Shown: one piece after another, positions 13,123-25,644 of the stretch
How positions within the stretch are numbered: position 1 is the stretch's first letter
Layout of the letters: each line of letters begins with the position of its first letter
Notes under the pieces: model-generated
Told to the model about the DNA's origin: nothing
What the model saw: only the letters and a program-made list of their open reading frames with translations
Databases searched by the model: none
Translations under genes and position numbers: made by a program
NCBI GenBank assembly: GCA_029339505.1
Contig: JAQISU010000210.1
Span: forward strand, 17,241,501-17,305,500
Source: Unio delphinus
Lineage: Eukaryota; Mollusca; Bivalvia; Unionida; Unionidae
Length of the DNA: 64,000 nucleotides
Direction of reading: 5' to 3'

Positions 13123-13881
13123 CCGGCCGTAAACCCTTCTACTATGGCGTGGTGATGATGGAAGGCATGTTGCTAGTCATAGACCGGAGTAATCTTCAGG
13201 TTTACAATTGTCATGACGGTAAACTGATTACATCACACGAACTGGAGTCCGATCCCAATGATGTCTGTCTTATTAGCAATAACGAAGTCGCTGTGAGTCT
13301 GTTATATGGTACGGTTGTAATCTTGTCATTGAAATCGATCGATAACGTAAAACTCGTCAAAACTTTAACGACAGAATTTCATCAATGTTATTCATTGGCA
13401 AAATGGAATTCAGACAAACTCGTTGTCAGCGGTAGAAAGAAAGACGGAATATTGTGTTGGGGAATTTTATCGATTAGAAATGGACGTCTTTACTCAACTC
13501 ACGACATCTGTGAAGGGATAAGGACTCGCATTGCCATCAAAGATAACACCGTGTATATCTCGTGTCGGACTTATGACTCCATTAATAAAGGTGTTCATGT
13601 TTATGATCTTTTGAATCCAGAAAAACAAAAGTTTCTGTATCAACACCAGGAATTAAAAAATCCGGGGTCAATAATGGCTGACTGGGATTATGTGTACGTG
13701 TGTGACGGTAACTCTAACAGAATTCATCAGCTGACAGACAGCGGTCAACTAGTGACCATACACAGAGTGTCATCAAGACTGGATAAAATATTCTATGATG
13801 ACCATCAAGGATTACTTTACACCACAAGCAAGGAAAGTAATGTGATAACTGTTTACAAAATGGAGTCTTTACATCAGCCAG
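13123..13881 (+). CDS. Exon: NHL-like beta-propeller segment of a Roco-type gene
   Basis: Exon of 759 nt between a clear acceptor (pyrimidine-rich, then CCACAG) and donor (G/GTAATT). It starts with two bases of a split codon and then gives about 252 codons without a stop. The protein has recurrent propeller-blade motifs such as NDVCLISNNEVAV, RIAIKDNTVYISC, DYVYVCDGNSNRIHQL and LLYTTSKESNVITVYKM, the pattern seen in the C-terminal NHL-type propellers of invertebrate TRIM-like proteins. I see about five to six blades. The family usually serves protein or RNA binding. No RING or B-box was found upstream. The donor leaves one G, which with GT at 17239 makes a Gly codon, so splicing to the P-loop exon is in frame. 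That the two belong to one gene is inference. The alternative is a separate upstream gene ending soon after the donor by read-through. Confidence 0.75.
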
Positions 13882-16800
13882 GTAATTCTATTTTATTTTA
13901 CATCACACTACAACGTAAACTACATGCATCATTTACTTACATTTAATAATTCATATTTTGCCCAAAATATGATTTATGAATATTATAGTTATAACTTTAC
14001 TGTAAGACAAACATGTACAATAGATGTAAAATAAAATAAAAGTGGAATAAATATTATTTTATTTTTCTGGGAGTCATAAAATATCAAGTGTATCATGCAT
14101 GGTAATATTTATCGATTTTTAAAATAAATAAGATATTTTTGTTATTGTAAAATGTATTACAAATTGTATTATATTCAATTATAAATAAAACATTTTTTGT
14201 TATTTTAATATTGATTACAAATTGTATTATATTCATTTATAATAATTACTGATTGTTAAGTCGCCTGCTAGTTTGTTGTAACATCATAATTTTCAAATAA
14301 AAATATTAAATCTGTATCGACTATCACAATGGCTGCTTGGCTGCAAAACTCATATCATCACCAGTTCAGGGCAATGCACATTTTCCCAGAAGGTGGCGCT
14401 TTCATTGAAAAATCTTTGCAGACGACATATCAATGCACGCGACATGCACGCGACCGGATCTTGTTCAGCGGTTAGTAGCGTCTAAAATTCCTACGTATTT
14501 TGTGTTGATAACTGTTTATGAAGCGGTTCTTTGATGATTTTGCATGGGGGTGGGTTGGGGTGGATTTATCAACGAACAAAATTAAATCGGATAACAAGAT
14601 AGCTTGACAGTTAATTTTGGGTTGGTTTTTAAATAGTATTTTGGATACTCTATGGTATGCAATACAATTCGCGCTATATTTACTACTATCGGTTCATACG
14701 TTTTCGTTGAAGGATGCAATGTTCTTATATTGCAAACCGAAAAAGACGAGGCTGAAAATGGAGATATGGCTAGATGAATGAATATGGTTTAAGATTATAG
14801 AAATAATATTTTTAAATAACGGCCGACATTTCTTTGAAAATTAAAAACTTAGATGTTGAAGTAATTATTTATATTTATCACACGCAAGCTTGATGTCTAA
14901 AAGTGCAATGATCTGAAGGAAACAAAATCATACAGAGTGACTAAATGTCTTAGATTACCCACATGAACCGTTATATCATATGGCCCTCACTATCGTGCTG
15001 TATAATAGTATATAACGTCATTTCTTAATATTTTGTCAAACATTTACATATACACATGGGAATTATTTAAATTTGCAACATCAATTTGAAATGCATTAAC
15101 AATGTCTAGTACATTACATATTCTTTGTTCGATTGTTGTCATTTCGAGATCATTCAATTATAACTTAAAAATATGTATATGGTGTAGACAGTTTTCTACA
15201 TGATTAATCCATGTAGGAACATTTTAGTACCTTGATACAAAGCCACAATGATTCATATTGCTTTCAAGTTGCCCATAACTTTTACATGCACTGTATAGTA
15301 ATATATATTGTGGGATTCATATGTAAACTGCAAACAACAATACAAGTCCTTGTTTGTATCTGTATGGAACTGATTTCAATAATTTTTAACAAATCAAACT
15401 GTATATCAGTTTGGAACACAAAGTTCAGAATGATTTGAGATTAGCCATACTTTTAAGCTTTATGTAACAATTAACTTCCCCATTTTTTTCCTAGCACATG
15501 ATATACCCGAATCTAGCTTAACAGTCTTGATATCTCCATACTTTATATGGGTTATTGCCGTTGCAGTCAGTGATCTGCATGTCTGTCCATCATTATATGA
15601 CAAATCTATTCATAATTAATCATTCACAATACTTGAAGAATTTAAATGAATCTTTTTACATTTGAAGGATAGATACCCGGTTGTTTTCAGTCAAGGTTTA
15701 ACCCTGAGACAGACTACTGGATAATTTAATTTGATGGGAAATGCCTGAAATATAGCCCCGCCCAGCACCCCCCTCCACCGACCCAAACACTCCAAGTATG
15801 ATAATCAGCTTTTATTTGTTTTTTAACTTTTGCTAGGAAATGTATTGAACATTCATTTAAGAAAAGGTTGTATCAAATATTTTAAAATTGATCTGCAGAG
15901 GACATTCATTGATTTCAATGTTCCAAATGCGACATGGTGTGATGATGCAAATTTGTTTGCCAGGAAAGTATTCAACTTGTACTGCTCTCACTCCCCCCAC
16001 ATTTAGATAGGGATGTATACTATGTGTTTCAGTGTGTCTGTCTATCCAGAGAGCACATACAAGAAATGTCAATCTAATTTATAAGTATCCTAACCATTGT
16101 TGGAAATTGTTCCCCGGAAGTGGCAGTTTATACTTTTCTTATTGTTGGCAATGAAGAGCAAGCACGTTAAGGGAAGCCAGTTTAAGATGCACTTATTGAA
16201 CTGGGCCATAAAATGCATTGCTTATTCTGAATGCAAGAGGCCTGTATAGGCTCAAATTTGGCAGGCGGGGAACATTTTATTGGTGCCTGTCCAGTCTATA
16301 GATCACCAAAAGCACTTGGAACCGGGAAATCCAAACTTTGGCAGACACTGGAATCTTTAGGTTTGGCTCTTCAGTTTTGTAAGTTTGCTTTTTAAAGATA
16401 ACATAATCCTAGCTATTCTTAAAAGAAAACAATGTATATTATAGGAATTAAATAATTAAAGCTAAACGTTAAAGAAATTAAACTTCAAATTATTTTTAAA
16501 ATAAATTTTAATTCTCCTTATTTTGGCCCAAGTCATGGATGTAATTTGTGATGGACAAGATACAGATTGGCTTGCTTGCTCGTTTTGTCATTTTCATTTC
16601 CTAGACATCAAACATCAATCGGAAATTACAAAATAGCATAAATTTGTTGGAAAAAATATGTACTATATAGCCTACTGTTGACAAAACTCACTGCTCCTAT
16701 TTTAAATATAGTCATGATATGTACACTTTGAACTAATTGTATATTTTTGATCAGCTATAGTCTTAGATAGTACCTGATTTTCATAATTACCTAATGCAAA

Positions 16801-17238
16801 TTAGTTGTGGTACCGGAAAGTAGCATTTAGGTATTCCAACATTTCTCAGCATTGTGCATATTTCAAATGAAAATAATATCACCGTAAAACCTGCCCATCT
16901 TTCGGAAACACTGACACACAGTAACTGTCCATATTATAGAGAATATTACTAGAACTTGTTGAGTATCCTATATCAGTAGATCTCTGTTTTAATCTTTTTT
17001 GATCTTTAAAAGTTGTGGTTTAATTTTAATTTGCGCAGTTTGGCACCAATACATTGTGTATGATGAGTTTTCTTGGCAAAGGATTTGTTCATGCTGCAGA
17101 CATGGATAACAATGATATAGCTTGAAAGCTCCGGTTTAGCTATGTATAGTTTTAGGTTCATATTTTTTAATAACAAAATATGCCTCGTTATTGATAATAT
17201 GCATGTATATATACACAACTAATCCATTACATGAACAG
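13882..17238 (+). other. Intron 1, no features beyond a tandem duplication
   Basis: Bounded by GTAATT and CAG. A 70-bp duplication of AT-rich sequence lies at about 14110-14245 (shared TTACAAATTGTATTATATTC). The rest, including 15.7-16.4 kb where a short minus-strand frame occurs, shows nothing recognisable. Confidence 0.6.
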
Positions 17239-17499
17239 GTGTTCCAATAGAAATTTTGAAAATGGATGACAGATCCATCCAGCTTTTTGAAGAGGCTCTA
17301 AAAGACGGAAAGGAAACTGTACACAGCATACGTGTTATGGTTGTCGGACACGTGGGTGTAGGTAAGACGACCCTAGTCAAGCGTCTTCTTGGAGAGGAAG
17401 TAAACATTTCCGAGAGACATAGTACAGAGGGCATTGATGTCTATGTCAATTGCTGTGATATTTCTTTGTCAACCCATCAATGGTCAAGGCGAACAAAAG
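17239..17499 (+). CDS. Exon: ROC GTPase P-loop (G1) and switch I
   Basis: Exon of 261 nt, acceptor ACAG at 17235-17238 and donor G/GTATGTGG. It encodes an entry helix (RSIQLFEEALKDGKETVH), beta1 and the Walker A/G1 loop GHVGVGKTTL, then the helix LVKRLLGE and a switch I region RHSTEGIDVYVNC. The EGIDVY pattern with an upstream Thr matches the G2 area of Roco-family ROC domains, which bind and hydrolyse GTP and are followed by a COR dimerisation domain. The exon ends with one overhanging G, which with AT of the 23709 exon makes Asp. There is no upstream methionine requirement, since the frame is open from the acceptor. An ATG at 17262 could only serve as an alternative start. Confidence 0.9.
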
Positions 17500-18419
17500 G
17501 TATGTGGGAATACATGCTCATTAATGATCTTGATCTCTATATTTATGCAAATGCCACAAGGTGAAATGTATCACATTAAACTGTCCATCTCTGTTTCACT
17601 TCTTCACAATTAGAACGTTTTCCACTATCTAATGTTACCAAGTTTTGTAAGTAGTTTGCATTTTGGACAAGGAACAGACCTACATGTATCAAGTTCTAGT
17701 TTAGAAGGTTTAGAATCTGGATCAAGGTCACGGACTAACAAAATGAAACTTTACACAGGGTTGACAGATTTTCAAAAGATACTTTAAGAAGTAACTGTTC
17801 CTCCTCATTCACTAATTCTTATATACACGACAAGGTGGAGTTTTTAAGTCTTGATATTTAACTATTACTACGAGTATTTTATATGCGTGCTATCACATTG
17901 CATATTTTGTTGTGTATAATTTAAAATATTGTACTTTCAATATTTGCTTTTACGCCTTCATTTACATGCTGAAATATATATAATGCTTGCATCCTGTATG
18001 CACCTTTTGGCTTTTAGTCACCCTCTGTTGTATGCTAACCTGCTTTGTAGCATAGCTCCATGGTGAGTGGTATTTGTAGTAACACCATATAAGCCATTAA
18101 CCAGGAAGCTTTGGTAGCAGTGCCTGGGGATTCAGGTTAGAAGGTTTTTTGTACATGTACTCATTTTCGTGCCCATATATGTGTGTATGTTTTTGGGTTA
18201 TCATTCTTAATCATGGCTAGAACTAGTTGGTAGTCGACTAGCCCAAGTCTGGTAAATTTTATGTCTATTAGTTTTCGTAATTTCACTTAGTCTAATGGCT
18301 GTTTAATTTTGTTATGTGTTACATTGGTTTGTTGGAAGTATTCACTAAGACTGTGCAGGACAAGTCAGTTTCTGAATTCTTGCCACAAAGAAAGACCAAA
18401 CAATATTATTTTAATGTTG

Positions 18420-18437
18420 TATTGTTATTATTATTAC

Positions 18438-18493
<56 letters not shown>
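18420..18493. repeat. (TTA)n microsatellite
   Basis: About 24 ATT/TTA units with one interruption. The poly-Tyr and poly-Leu open frames over it are artefacts. Confidence 0.95.
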
Positions 18494-18859
18494 GAGAGCT
18501 CAGAGGTTATATCTACTATCAAATCAAGACTATCTTTCCTCAACCAGTAGTATTGTACACCGTTAAAAATGACCCCTCATTTTAGTAAAACAATGAATGA
18601 AGGCATTCGTTTGAATACCAAAATACATCAAGTACATAAATATGTTTAGTTATGGGTAAACTCTTTCTCTAACTAGCAAAGCCATTAAGTCTTCAGCTGG
18701 AATACAAGAGTTTGACAACACAGGAAATATCTAAATCCAAAAGTCTTTGGGGGGGGGGGCATCATGTATTGATGTATGCATCCTCTATACCACATCTTTA
18801 CCAGGAAACTAGGTAAAAAAAATATTTTGTTCATTGTTTTGATCTTTTGCTTTTTATTT

Positions 18860-19315
18860 GAAGTTTCCTGATTCCATTTGTATGTGGTATCACGAATAGG
18901 CATATATTCTAGCCTTGTAACTTTGATATGAAATTTATTTTCTAAGTGCCCAACTGTGATTTCTAGTGGGATATCCAAGGGTAAATCTGATATATATAGT
19001 TCTTCTGTTTTCTTGATTTTTCTAAAGAAGGTTACTGGTTCTTTAACTATAGCTATGTATCCTCATTTTGATAAATTGACTATAGCTATTTTTCCTTCTA
19101 TTAATAATTTCCCATTTTGTATTATAGTTTTATTTCCTACAGGCCTCAATATACATGTATATTCTCGGTCTCCTTTCCTATTTAACCCTTCTACTAATTT
19201 GGTGAAGGTTCTGTTTCTTACATCTAATGCAACCATTGCCAATGACATTGTAGGTCATATTTCTATTGGCATTGGAGACAGACAGATAACTCTCCCATAT
19301 CCCTTTTTCTAACAA
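18860..19315 (-). pseudogene. Unidentified broken reading frame, minus strand
   Basis: One minus-strand frame runs from about 19312 to 18860 with only two in-frame stops (near 19255 and 19065). It has convincing amino-acid composition, with segments such as RTFTKLVEGLNRKGDREYTC, GKLLIEGKIAIVNL, GYIAIVKEPVTFFRKIKK and YISDLPLDIPLEITVGHLEN. The frame is continuous across both stops, which suggests a once-functional protein of at least 150 residues. I do not recognise the family. A capsid-like or accessory protein of a mobile element is possible. It lies antisense within intron 2. Confidence 0.5.
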
Positions 19316-19859
19316 TATTGTAAAACTGTCCATAGCATTATTTCAATATTAAATATGTATTATCTTTTTATTCTGTCGCTGCATATTTGCACAGACTGCT
19401 TTACTGCTTTCAAACTTTTTAGTCCTGCACATGCATAGACTTACATCAAGTTTTATTTGAACATTCATTAAAATATAAATTCTAAATGTATTTTGCATTT
19501 TCTTATCTTGTTTTTATTGGTTTGGTCCCTCACAGCAAAGATCCTCTAGTGCCAAATGATTAAAGAATTGTATGTGTTTCTGTATTCCTCATAGTATGTT
19601 GTTTGTATTTTGTAAAAATTCAAAAAGAATTTGCATTAAATTTGATAGGATTTTGAAACAGGTTTAGAACACCTTCTTTCTCTAGCGTAACATTAGCTCT
19701 ACAACCCAGCTGAGTAATTATATGATAGTTAACATTGCCAGGTGTATGCTGTATTATATTGCATGCTATCCATGTATTTCTGTTTGGACCGGAATAATAG
19801 TAAAATCAAAATATTGGATTTGTCTTAAGTTATAGAATAACCTATCTTAACAAAATTAC

Positions 19860-20092
19860 TAGTGTCCACCATGGAGGTCCATGGCTAGCATGTGGTGAAT
19901 GCAAGTGGCTCCTCAGACACAATTGTTCATACACAAATTCACTAGCAGCACCTTGTAACCTTGGAAGAAACTCATCTAATTTCTCATCCGATGTCCACCT
20001 CTGCGAATTGGTAACTTCTTTAAATCAATTGAACCACATCTTCCAGCTGTCTGTTACAATAAAGGTTGGTAACTTGGGTTTTGCTGCTTCCG
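19860..20092 (-). pseudogene. Retrotransposon Gag remnant
   Basis: On the minus strand the frame reads KPKLPTF, then DSWKMWFN, one stop, FKEVTNSQRW, and LDEFLPRLQGAASEFVYEQL. The order of a W-x-x-W-[FY] motif, a second Trp and a LPRLQG-A-x-EF-x-x-x-QL helix is the core of Gag from metazoan LTR retrotransposons (Ty3/Gypsy-like, SCAN-like fold). There is one in-frame stop and no polymerase nearby, so it is a relic. Confidence 0.65.
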
Positions 20093-20104
20093 TCACTTTA
20101 ATAT

Positions 20105-20450
20105 TACATAATATATATAATTACTGATGCGCAGAGTCCCCGTGAGCATTTCTTTATCTCTAGTTGTGACTAGATAACTCATATCCCTGTCTAGTTCCAG
20201 CAGAGTTGTCTCTCTTAAATGTAATGGAGTACCTGGTTTTGTCATCGTCAAATTGACAATCTAACATTGTTCTCTATAACAGTGTGTGAGATGCACGCTA
20301 AATTAGGATAGAAAATATATTTATCTCTCCAAATATTAGCATTGAGGTCTATGGAAAAACCGTGATACCTTATCTCTAGGCCAAGTATAACACCAGTATC
20401 ACGAAGACAGACAGATAATGTTTCCTTCAGATTGGATGAACCACTCTGTT
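20105..20450 (-). pseudogene. Second unidentified broken frame, minus strand
   Basis: Minus-strand segments LRDTGVILGLEIRYHGFSID, NIWRDKYIFYPNLACISHTV and, after a frameshift, LRETTLLELDRDMSYLVTT look like coding sequence. They precede the Gag relic and may belong with the frame at 18860-19315. Family unknown. Stops and frameshifts show it is dead. Confidence 0.35.
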
Positions 20451-22369
20451 AACCCAATACATCGGCTGTAGCAGACATCATAGTGATCCATTGTAGCTGT
20501 AACTTGGGAAGTAGGATTGTTACTGATGTCAACTGAACATTAAGCAAAATGGTTGTCTATTACATGATCTTGCATCCGCCATCATTGTACGCATTTATAA
20601 TTAGCATTTTGTAACAAAACCATTATCTAATGTAAAACAACTTTATTAGACGTTTATGATTTTATTATTGTGTTTTTTTTAGAAGTTGTAGGGTTAAGAT
20701 ATTTATATGCATATTGAAAAATTTGTTCCTTTTTGTGAGATATTTTAAGGGACTAAGAATTTGATCCTGATCTGATCAAAATAATGAGAATGTAGTATTT
20801 TATGTATCTTTATTATTTTGAATTTGAGAAACTTTTGAATGTAAGTTTATGACAGCGAGTCTTTGAAATATTCTGGAAATTTCTGAGTTTAAAAAGTGTA
20901 GGGTCCAGGACTCCTTATTCTAAACTTGAGTTGAGAGGATTTAATTTGGCAGTTTAACCAGTTTTATTGTGTTATATTTCCTGCTCAGAGGCTTGCTAGG
21001 GTCAAAATTGACTTGAATCAAGATTTACTTTAATAAGTAAGTCGCTGCCTATGATTCAAGTTTAAATGACCTTTGCATTTCGTAATCAATGTTTAGTATT
21101 GTTTAAAGTAAAGTGTTGACTTTTATTTTCTAGAAAGTTATTGTTAAAACATGTGATAACATATTTGGTTACTTAAGTCACAATGACTTACGTTTCATGC
21201 TATTTTCATCGTTATGTTTAATATTATGTCCATTATATTTCGTTATATGTTCATAAATTTCATATATCCATCATGATATTTCATGTTATACCCATCACAA
21301 TATTTTATGTATAACCTCTATTAGGTCAGAGGGAGAGGTGATTTAGAAATGAACAGGGGTTGCAAATGCCTTTATATATTTCTTGTTTAAGAAATAAAAA
21401 CATACCATGGTCACATGCGCTTGACTTGTGCTATGGATAAATTAAGCACCTACCTACCTACCCTAATTTTAAAACCAAATCACTTTGAAACACAAACTTC
21501 TTCACCTTATTTTAGATAGCCAGGCAATTACAAGAAACAGTGACTTTACTTTCAAGCGACAGTGGCTGATGGGGCTTTGGTGGTGTGTTCTTCTCTATAT
21601 AGAGATATCCATTGGATCTGTTGTACAATATGGCAGCCATATTGCATATCTTAAAAATGGTTCTAAGATGGCGCTCTTCTGTTTTTGTATTTTATATAGG
21701 TTGGAATTTTAATGAAAAACATATCCCTAGTTTCCCTAATGGGTTGCACTGGCTTGTATATAGCTTGGTCTTACTTCAGATGTGCATGTTTCGAAAAGAC
21801 TTAGTTCCACCTGGTCATTTTCACTTCATGGACTTCAGAGTTTGATTGTAAGAATAGAGCAGATAACTGCTAATAGTGTACTTTAAATTAATTCAGGCCG
21901 ATTTTTTTTGGAAAAGGGAGCTGTCATGTATTAAGCTGCGGGCTTATATCATGTACAATTTCCACAAGTACAGTATCAAAAGAAATTGCAGCCATTGTAT
22001 ATGAAAGTAACAGAAGTAGAGCAACAGTCTCTCTATGCAACATGTTTCAAATATAAACAACTTAACTTTACACCCACCACTATCTAAGAGGCTCATAATA
22101 TCAGCATAATTTCCCCATAAAGAACACACAACTATTATTATTGTATGATTTAATTTTGGATCTATGGCGGAAACATTTGCTTCAAGCATCAGAACAACCC
22201 TGATGAATAGTTCTCCTGTAGTTCCCTCCACAGAACAGTATTTATAAGAATCAAAGTCCCACACAAGCCCAGCTCCCTGCCTATTATGTCAAAACGTGAG
22301 GGATTTTAAAAATGCACATTTTATTTTATCTACATAACAACCAGTATTTTGCTGAAAGACTATAACAAT

Positions 22370-22810
22370 CAATTGTTCTCCACTTTATATTCTTTCTTTT
22401 TGACTGGCAGCAGTCCATTATACAGTGGGGAACAATTTGTTGGTTACTGACAGACATGAACATGAAATGTCTAAGAAGATTTCATCAAAGGACATATATG
22501 GTCTTTTTTTAAAATACCGCAGGACAACGTTCCTTTGCATACCAGGGCTCAACAACATCGAAAGAATTGCCAATTGAAATTAGACATAAACACAGTGATC
22601 CCTTTCAAGAGTACTCTTAAAATTCACCTTTTTTGGATGCAAGAACAAACTTAAAAACCTAATGATGTTTCCCATCTTAAATATCTTCAACAGTTCTTGT
22701 TTACTTAGTTCATGGTGTTTTGTTTTTTGTAGTCATATCATTATATATGTTGTAAAGTGTTTAGAGATTCGAAAGATTAGGCGCTATACGCCGTTCTACA
22801 TTTATTGCAG
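22370..22810 (+). mobile_element. LINE (CR1/Jockey-type) 3' end fragment
   Basis: The C-terminal signature of this LINE clade is present: GQRSFAYQ..., then LPIEIRH, then after a +1 shift FKSTLKIHLFW (consensus G-x-R-x-F ... LP-x-x-IR ... FKxxLKTHLF). It is followed by a tail with CGAAAG and GGCGCTATACGCCGTTCTAC, typical of the 3' UTR of such elements. The copy is 5'-truncated, frameshifted and inactive. Confidence 0.7.
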
Positions 22811-23708
22811 ATATTTATGACCAGAGCCACTGTAAGTTTTCACTGGATGAAGTAATGCCCTGTATGGGTTTCACCTTTGGTGACTCCGTCTCGGAAAATT
22901 CAATTCGATTGTTGACCAAAGATTAATTCATGATCAACTCATTGGTCCATGAAAATTCTTCTTTCATTTTCACCTGAAGGTGGGACAGAGAGTAAATTTT
23001 TGAGGTTACTTTTAAATGGACCCAGATACAATTGTTTGTTAGTTTAATTTGCCTTCATGATTAAGTGTCTAAAAGACACGTTTTATTGGCTATACCAGCC
23101 TCACATGTTCAGAAAAGTAATAATCGGACTTCATTTTTTATTTGCATATCAGACCCAATATTTCATTGTGTCTTTGCTCCAATTTACTCCAGATCGGAAA
23201 CTTATACTACCTTTGTGCAAATTTTAAGTGGTAAACATGATGTGTTAGTTCGTTAAATGAATCTGCAACAGGGTGCCAATAAGTGTTTAAAGTCTTTGTC
23301 AATGAGACCCACATAAATACATTAGGCATTTGTATTTGTGCAATGGGCAGAAGACTGGAAGTTAACAGTAACTAATTACTTATACATATTATATGAATTG
23401 ATAGTACATGTACAAATTAATTGCCAAATATGACAAATGTTACATACTAATTATATTAAGTAAATATTAATGCATTTTATTGATGCCTCTGCCACTGAGG
23501 TACATGTGACAACGGACAGGTGGTGAGTAGCTTGGTATTAACTTCGCAACTGCAGGACTTGATCTTGTAGTGACTCTGGAGGACCATAGTTGCACCATAA
23601 AATATGGGAAAAACAAACAATTATATGCACTGTATTATGCTTTCGAAATTCATTACAACTTCATGTAAAGCAGAAATTAGCTGTATTCCGTGTTCCTTAT
23701 GATTTCAG

Positions 23709-24299
23709 ATTCAGAACAGGATTATAAACTGCAGCGCCTTGTCAAGGTCTTAAATGAGAATTACGAATCAGGGGGAAGGGAAGTTGATTCGGAACTAGAA
23801 GAAAGCTCTAATCAAACGGAGACAACTGATGGCAATCCTATGAGCCACGATTCTGATGATGACAAGAATACAGAAGTACTATATCGCCGTTCTCAACAGC
23901 AGAACATGGACCAGCATCTTTCATCTACATCTAGTCTACAAAAAGAAACTTCGTCCACTGTAGTTCAGAGCAGTCTCACTCAGTCTCAAATAAACACAGT
24001 GCCTGGATCAGAGCTTGGAGAAAATGTTGCCAATGAAAATTACAAGATGGATCCATTAAGGGAAATGTTAAAATTGTTGCAACAAAATCCCAATAAAGCA
24101 AGAGAAGATATAAGCAAACATGCACATTTAACAGTACTGGACTTTGCAGGGCAGTATGCCTTTTACACTACACATCAAATGTTTCTGACAAGACGAGCCA
24201 TATACCTCCTAGTGTCAGATGCCAGTAGAGACGTCAGTCATCTTGTAGAAGACATGTGTTACATTGACCTTAAGGGCATAGTGAATTGTAAAGTTCGTG
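23709..24299 (+). CDS. Exon: ROC domain insert and switch II (G3)
   Basis: Exon of 591 nt, acceptor TTTCAG and donor G/GTGAGT. The first roughly 140 residues are hydrophilic, acidic and Ser/Gln-rich (VDSELEESSNQTETTDGN, MSHDSDDDKNTEV, SLTQSQINTV) and look disordered. Then comes a helix (DPLREMLKLLQQNPNKARED) and the ROC beta3/G3 segment LTVLDFAGQYAFYTTHQMFL, with DFAGQ as the DxxGQ switch II motif. RRAIYLLVSDAS follows as beta4. In Roco proteins this part forms the nucleotide-dependent switch. The insert separates switch I from switch II by far more than in a canonical small GTPase. Reading-frame phase matches both neighbours. Confidence 0.92.
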
Positions 24300-24845
24300 G
24301 TGAGTTCTTTGCTGTTTTTACCTAATTACACCAAAAGGTGTGTCATGGTTGTTCCGGATTTGCTGATGCTTTAACATTAGTATCATTCTTCTATGAGTAA
24401 CAGGTTTTCTCTCAGACTAATGATTTAAAAATAATTTTATCAGAATTTTATAAGGTAAAATTGCACCAAACAACAATTATTTTATTATACTCCACTGTTT
24501 TTAAAAATTTAATTAACAGCAAGTCGATTTACTAATAAAGAAATATGTAACACCTAATGAAAATGAATTTCCATTGAAGCTGGTGGATGAAGTTATTTTT
24601 GGTCAATTCTACAATTAATACTTTAAAGGATAAGAATAAAAGTATGATATTGTTGCAAGTACTATTTGGATTAATTGGAATTGAAGCATCATATATTGTA
24701 TTAGAAATTTAGGTAAATGAAACAACATTGTGTCAGGGACTGAAAGTGGGTATTGGTTATAGAAATGGCTTGCCAATAAGTACATGTACATCATTCTGAC
24801 ATTGTTTACAGAATCAGTGATATTTGTATTTTGACTTTTTTTCAG
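24300..24845 (+). other. Intron 3, nothing recognised
   Basis: A 546-bp AT-rich intron with GTGAGT donor and a polypyrimidine tract before TTCAG. The overlapping minus-strand open frame is a shadow. Confidence 0.8.
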
Positions 24846-24994
24846 AACTCGTTGAGATATGGATGAATTCCATCCATTCATGCGCACCACCTGAGAGTGA
24901 AAACTTGAATTCTGCAAATTCAGAAACGTTGTCTTATAATGTCCTCCCACCACCAGTTATTTTAGTGGGGACACACATTGATCAAATTCCACAG
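24846..24994 (+). CDS. Exon: ROC domain G4 motif
   Basis: Exon of 149 nt after TTTTTTTTCAG, donor CAG/GTATTT. It encodes ELVEIWMNSIHSCAPPES, a Ser/Asn-rich loop, and PPPVILVGTHIDQIPQ. THID is the guanine-specificity G4 motif in its Roco form (TxxD), preceded by a hydrophobic beta5 strand. The exon completes a codon with the G left from the 23709 exon and ends in phase 0, so any of the later phase-0 exons can follow. Confidence 0.9.
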
Positions 24995-25314
24995 GTATTT
25001 AAGTTTTTCAGTACCACCTGGAATGTTTAAACATTTTACAAATTATTACCTTCTTCTGTCAATAATAAGACTCTTCTTGATTGCATGAAGCTGCAGTATT
25101 ATGAGTGTCAGGAACAGGATAGTTTTATATTTGCTTTGACTCCTGATTTACACAAGCCTTCACTGATTCGAACCATGGAAGTTTGTGAAGTTAACTAGTA
25201 GTGGAATAAATATTAATTCATTTCTAATAGCATCAGTATCACAAATGTGGTCGGGTAAGCACTACAAAGTTGTCTTCTTGAAAGATATATTATATAATAC
25301 TTGAAATACATACC

Positions 25315-25619
25315 TTAACACATTAACCCCAGATTTTTGTTGTTTCTACATGAAGTGTGAGTAGGAAATACATGTTGGGGACTATTTCTGAATATATCCT
25401 AATACATTGACTTCCAAGTAATTTTTCATTAACCTAATGCCTAGGTTTTAAATCATTGTTTTCCACTGATTATTTTCCTCGCGCATGAGCAGAATAGATC
25501 AAGTTGTATTTTTTAATTTACTTTGCTTGCTTTACGGACCCATCATTATTGTATGGAGACCACTCTTTATTAAAAATGCCCACCTTATCCTATTTTTTGC
25601 ATAGGAGTTAATGTGTTAA
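25315..25619. mobile_element. piggyBac-like MITE
   Basis: 305 bp flanked by TTAA on both sides. The termini are inverted repeats: TTAACACATTAACCCC at the left and the complement of GGAGTTAATGTGTTAA at the right, 15 of 16 bases matching. TTAA target duplication is the hallmark of the piggyBac superfamily. The interior has no coding capacity, so it would need transposase in trans. Confidence 0.75.
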
Positions 25620-25644
25620 TAAGCTCCATTCATCGACCTCTTTG

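Larger units (their letters stand above)
17500..23708 (+). other. Intron 2 with minus-strand coding debris
   Basis: A 6.2-kb intron. It holds a (TTA)n tract at 18420-18493, broken minus-strand reading frames at 18.85-20.45 kb, including a retrotransposon Gag remnant, and a LINE 3' end at 22.4-22.8 kb. The stretches 17.5-18.4, 20.6-22.3 and 22.85-23.65 kb show nothing recognisable. Confidence 0.6.

Noticed and set aside
18309..18550. Poly-Tyr and poly-Leu frames
   Set aside because: Translation of the (TTA)n tract.
21485..22264. Overlapping open frames in intron 2
   Set aside because: No motif, no splice-site support, low-complexity composition.
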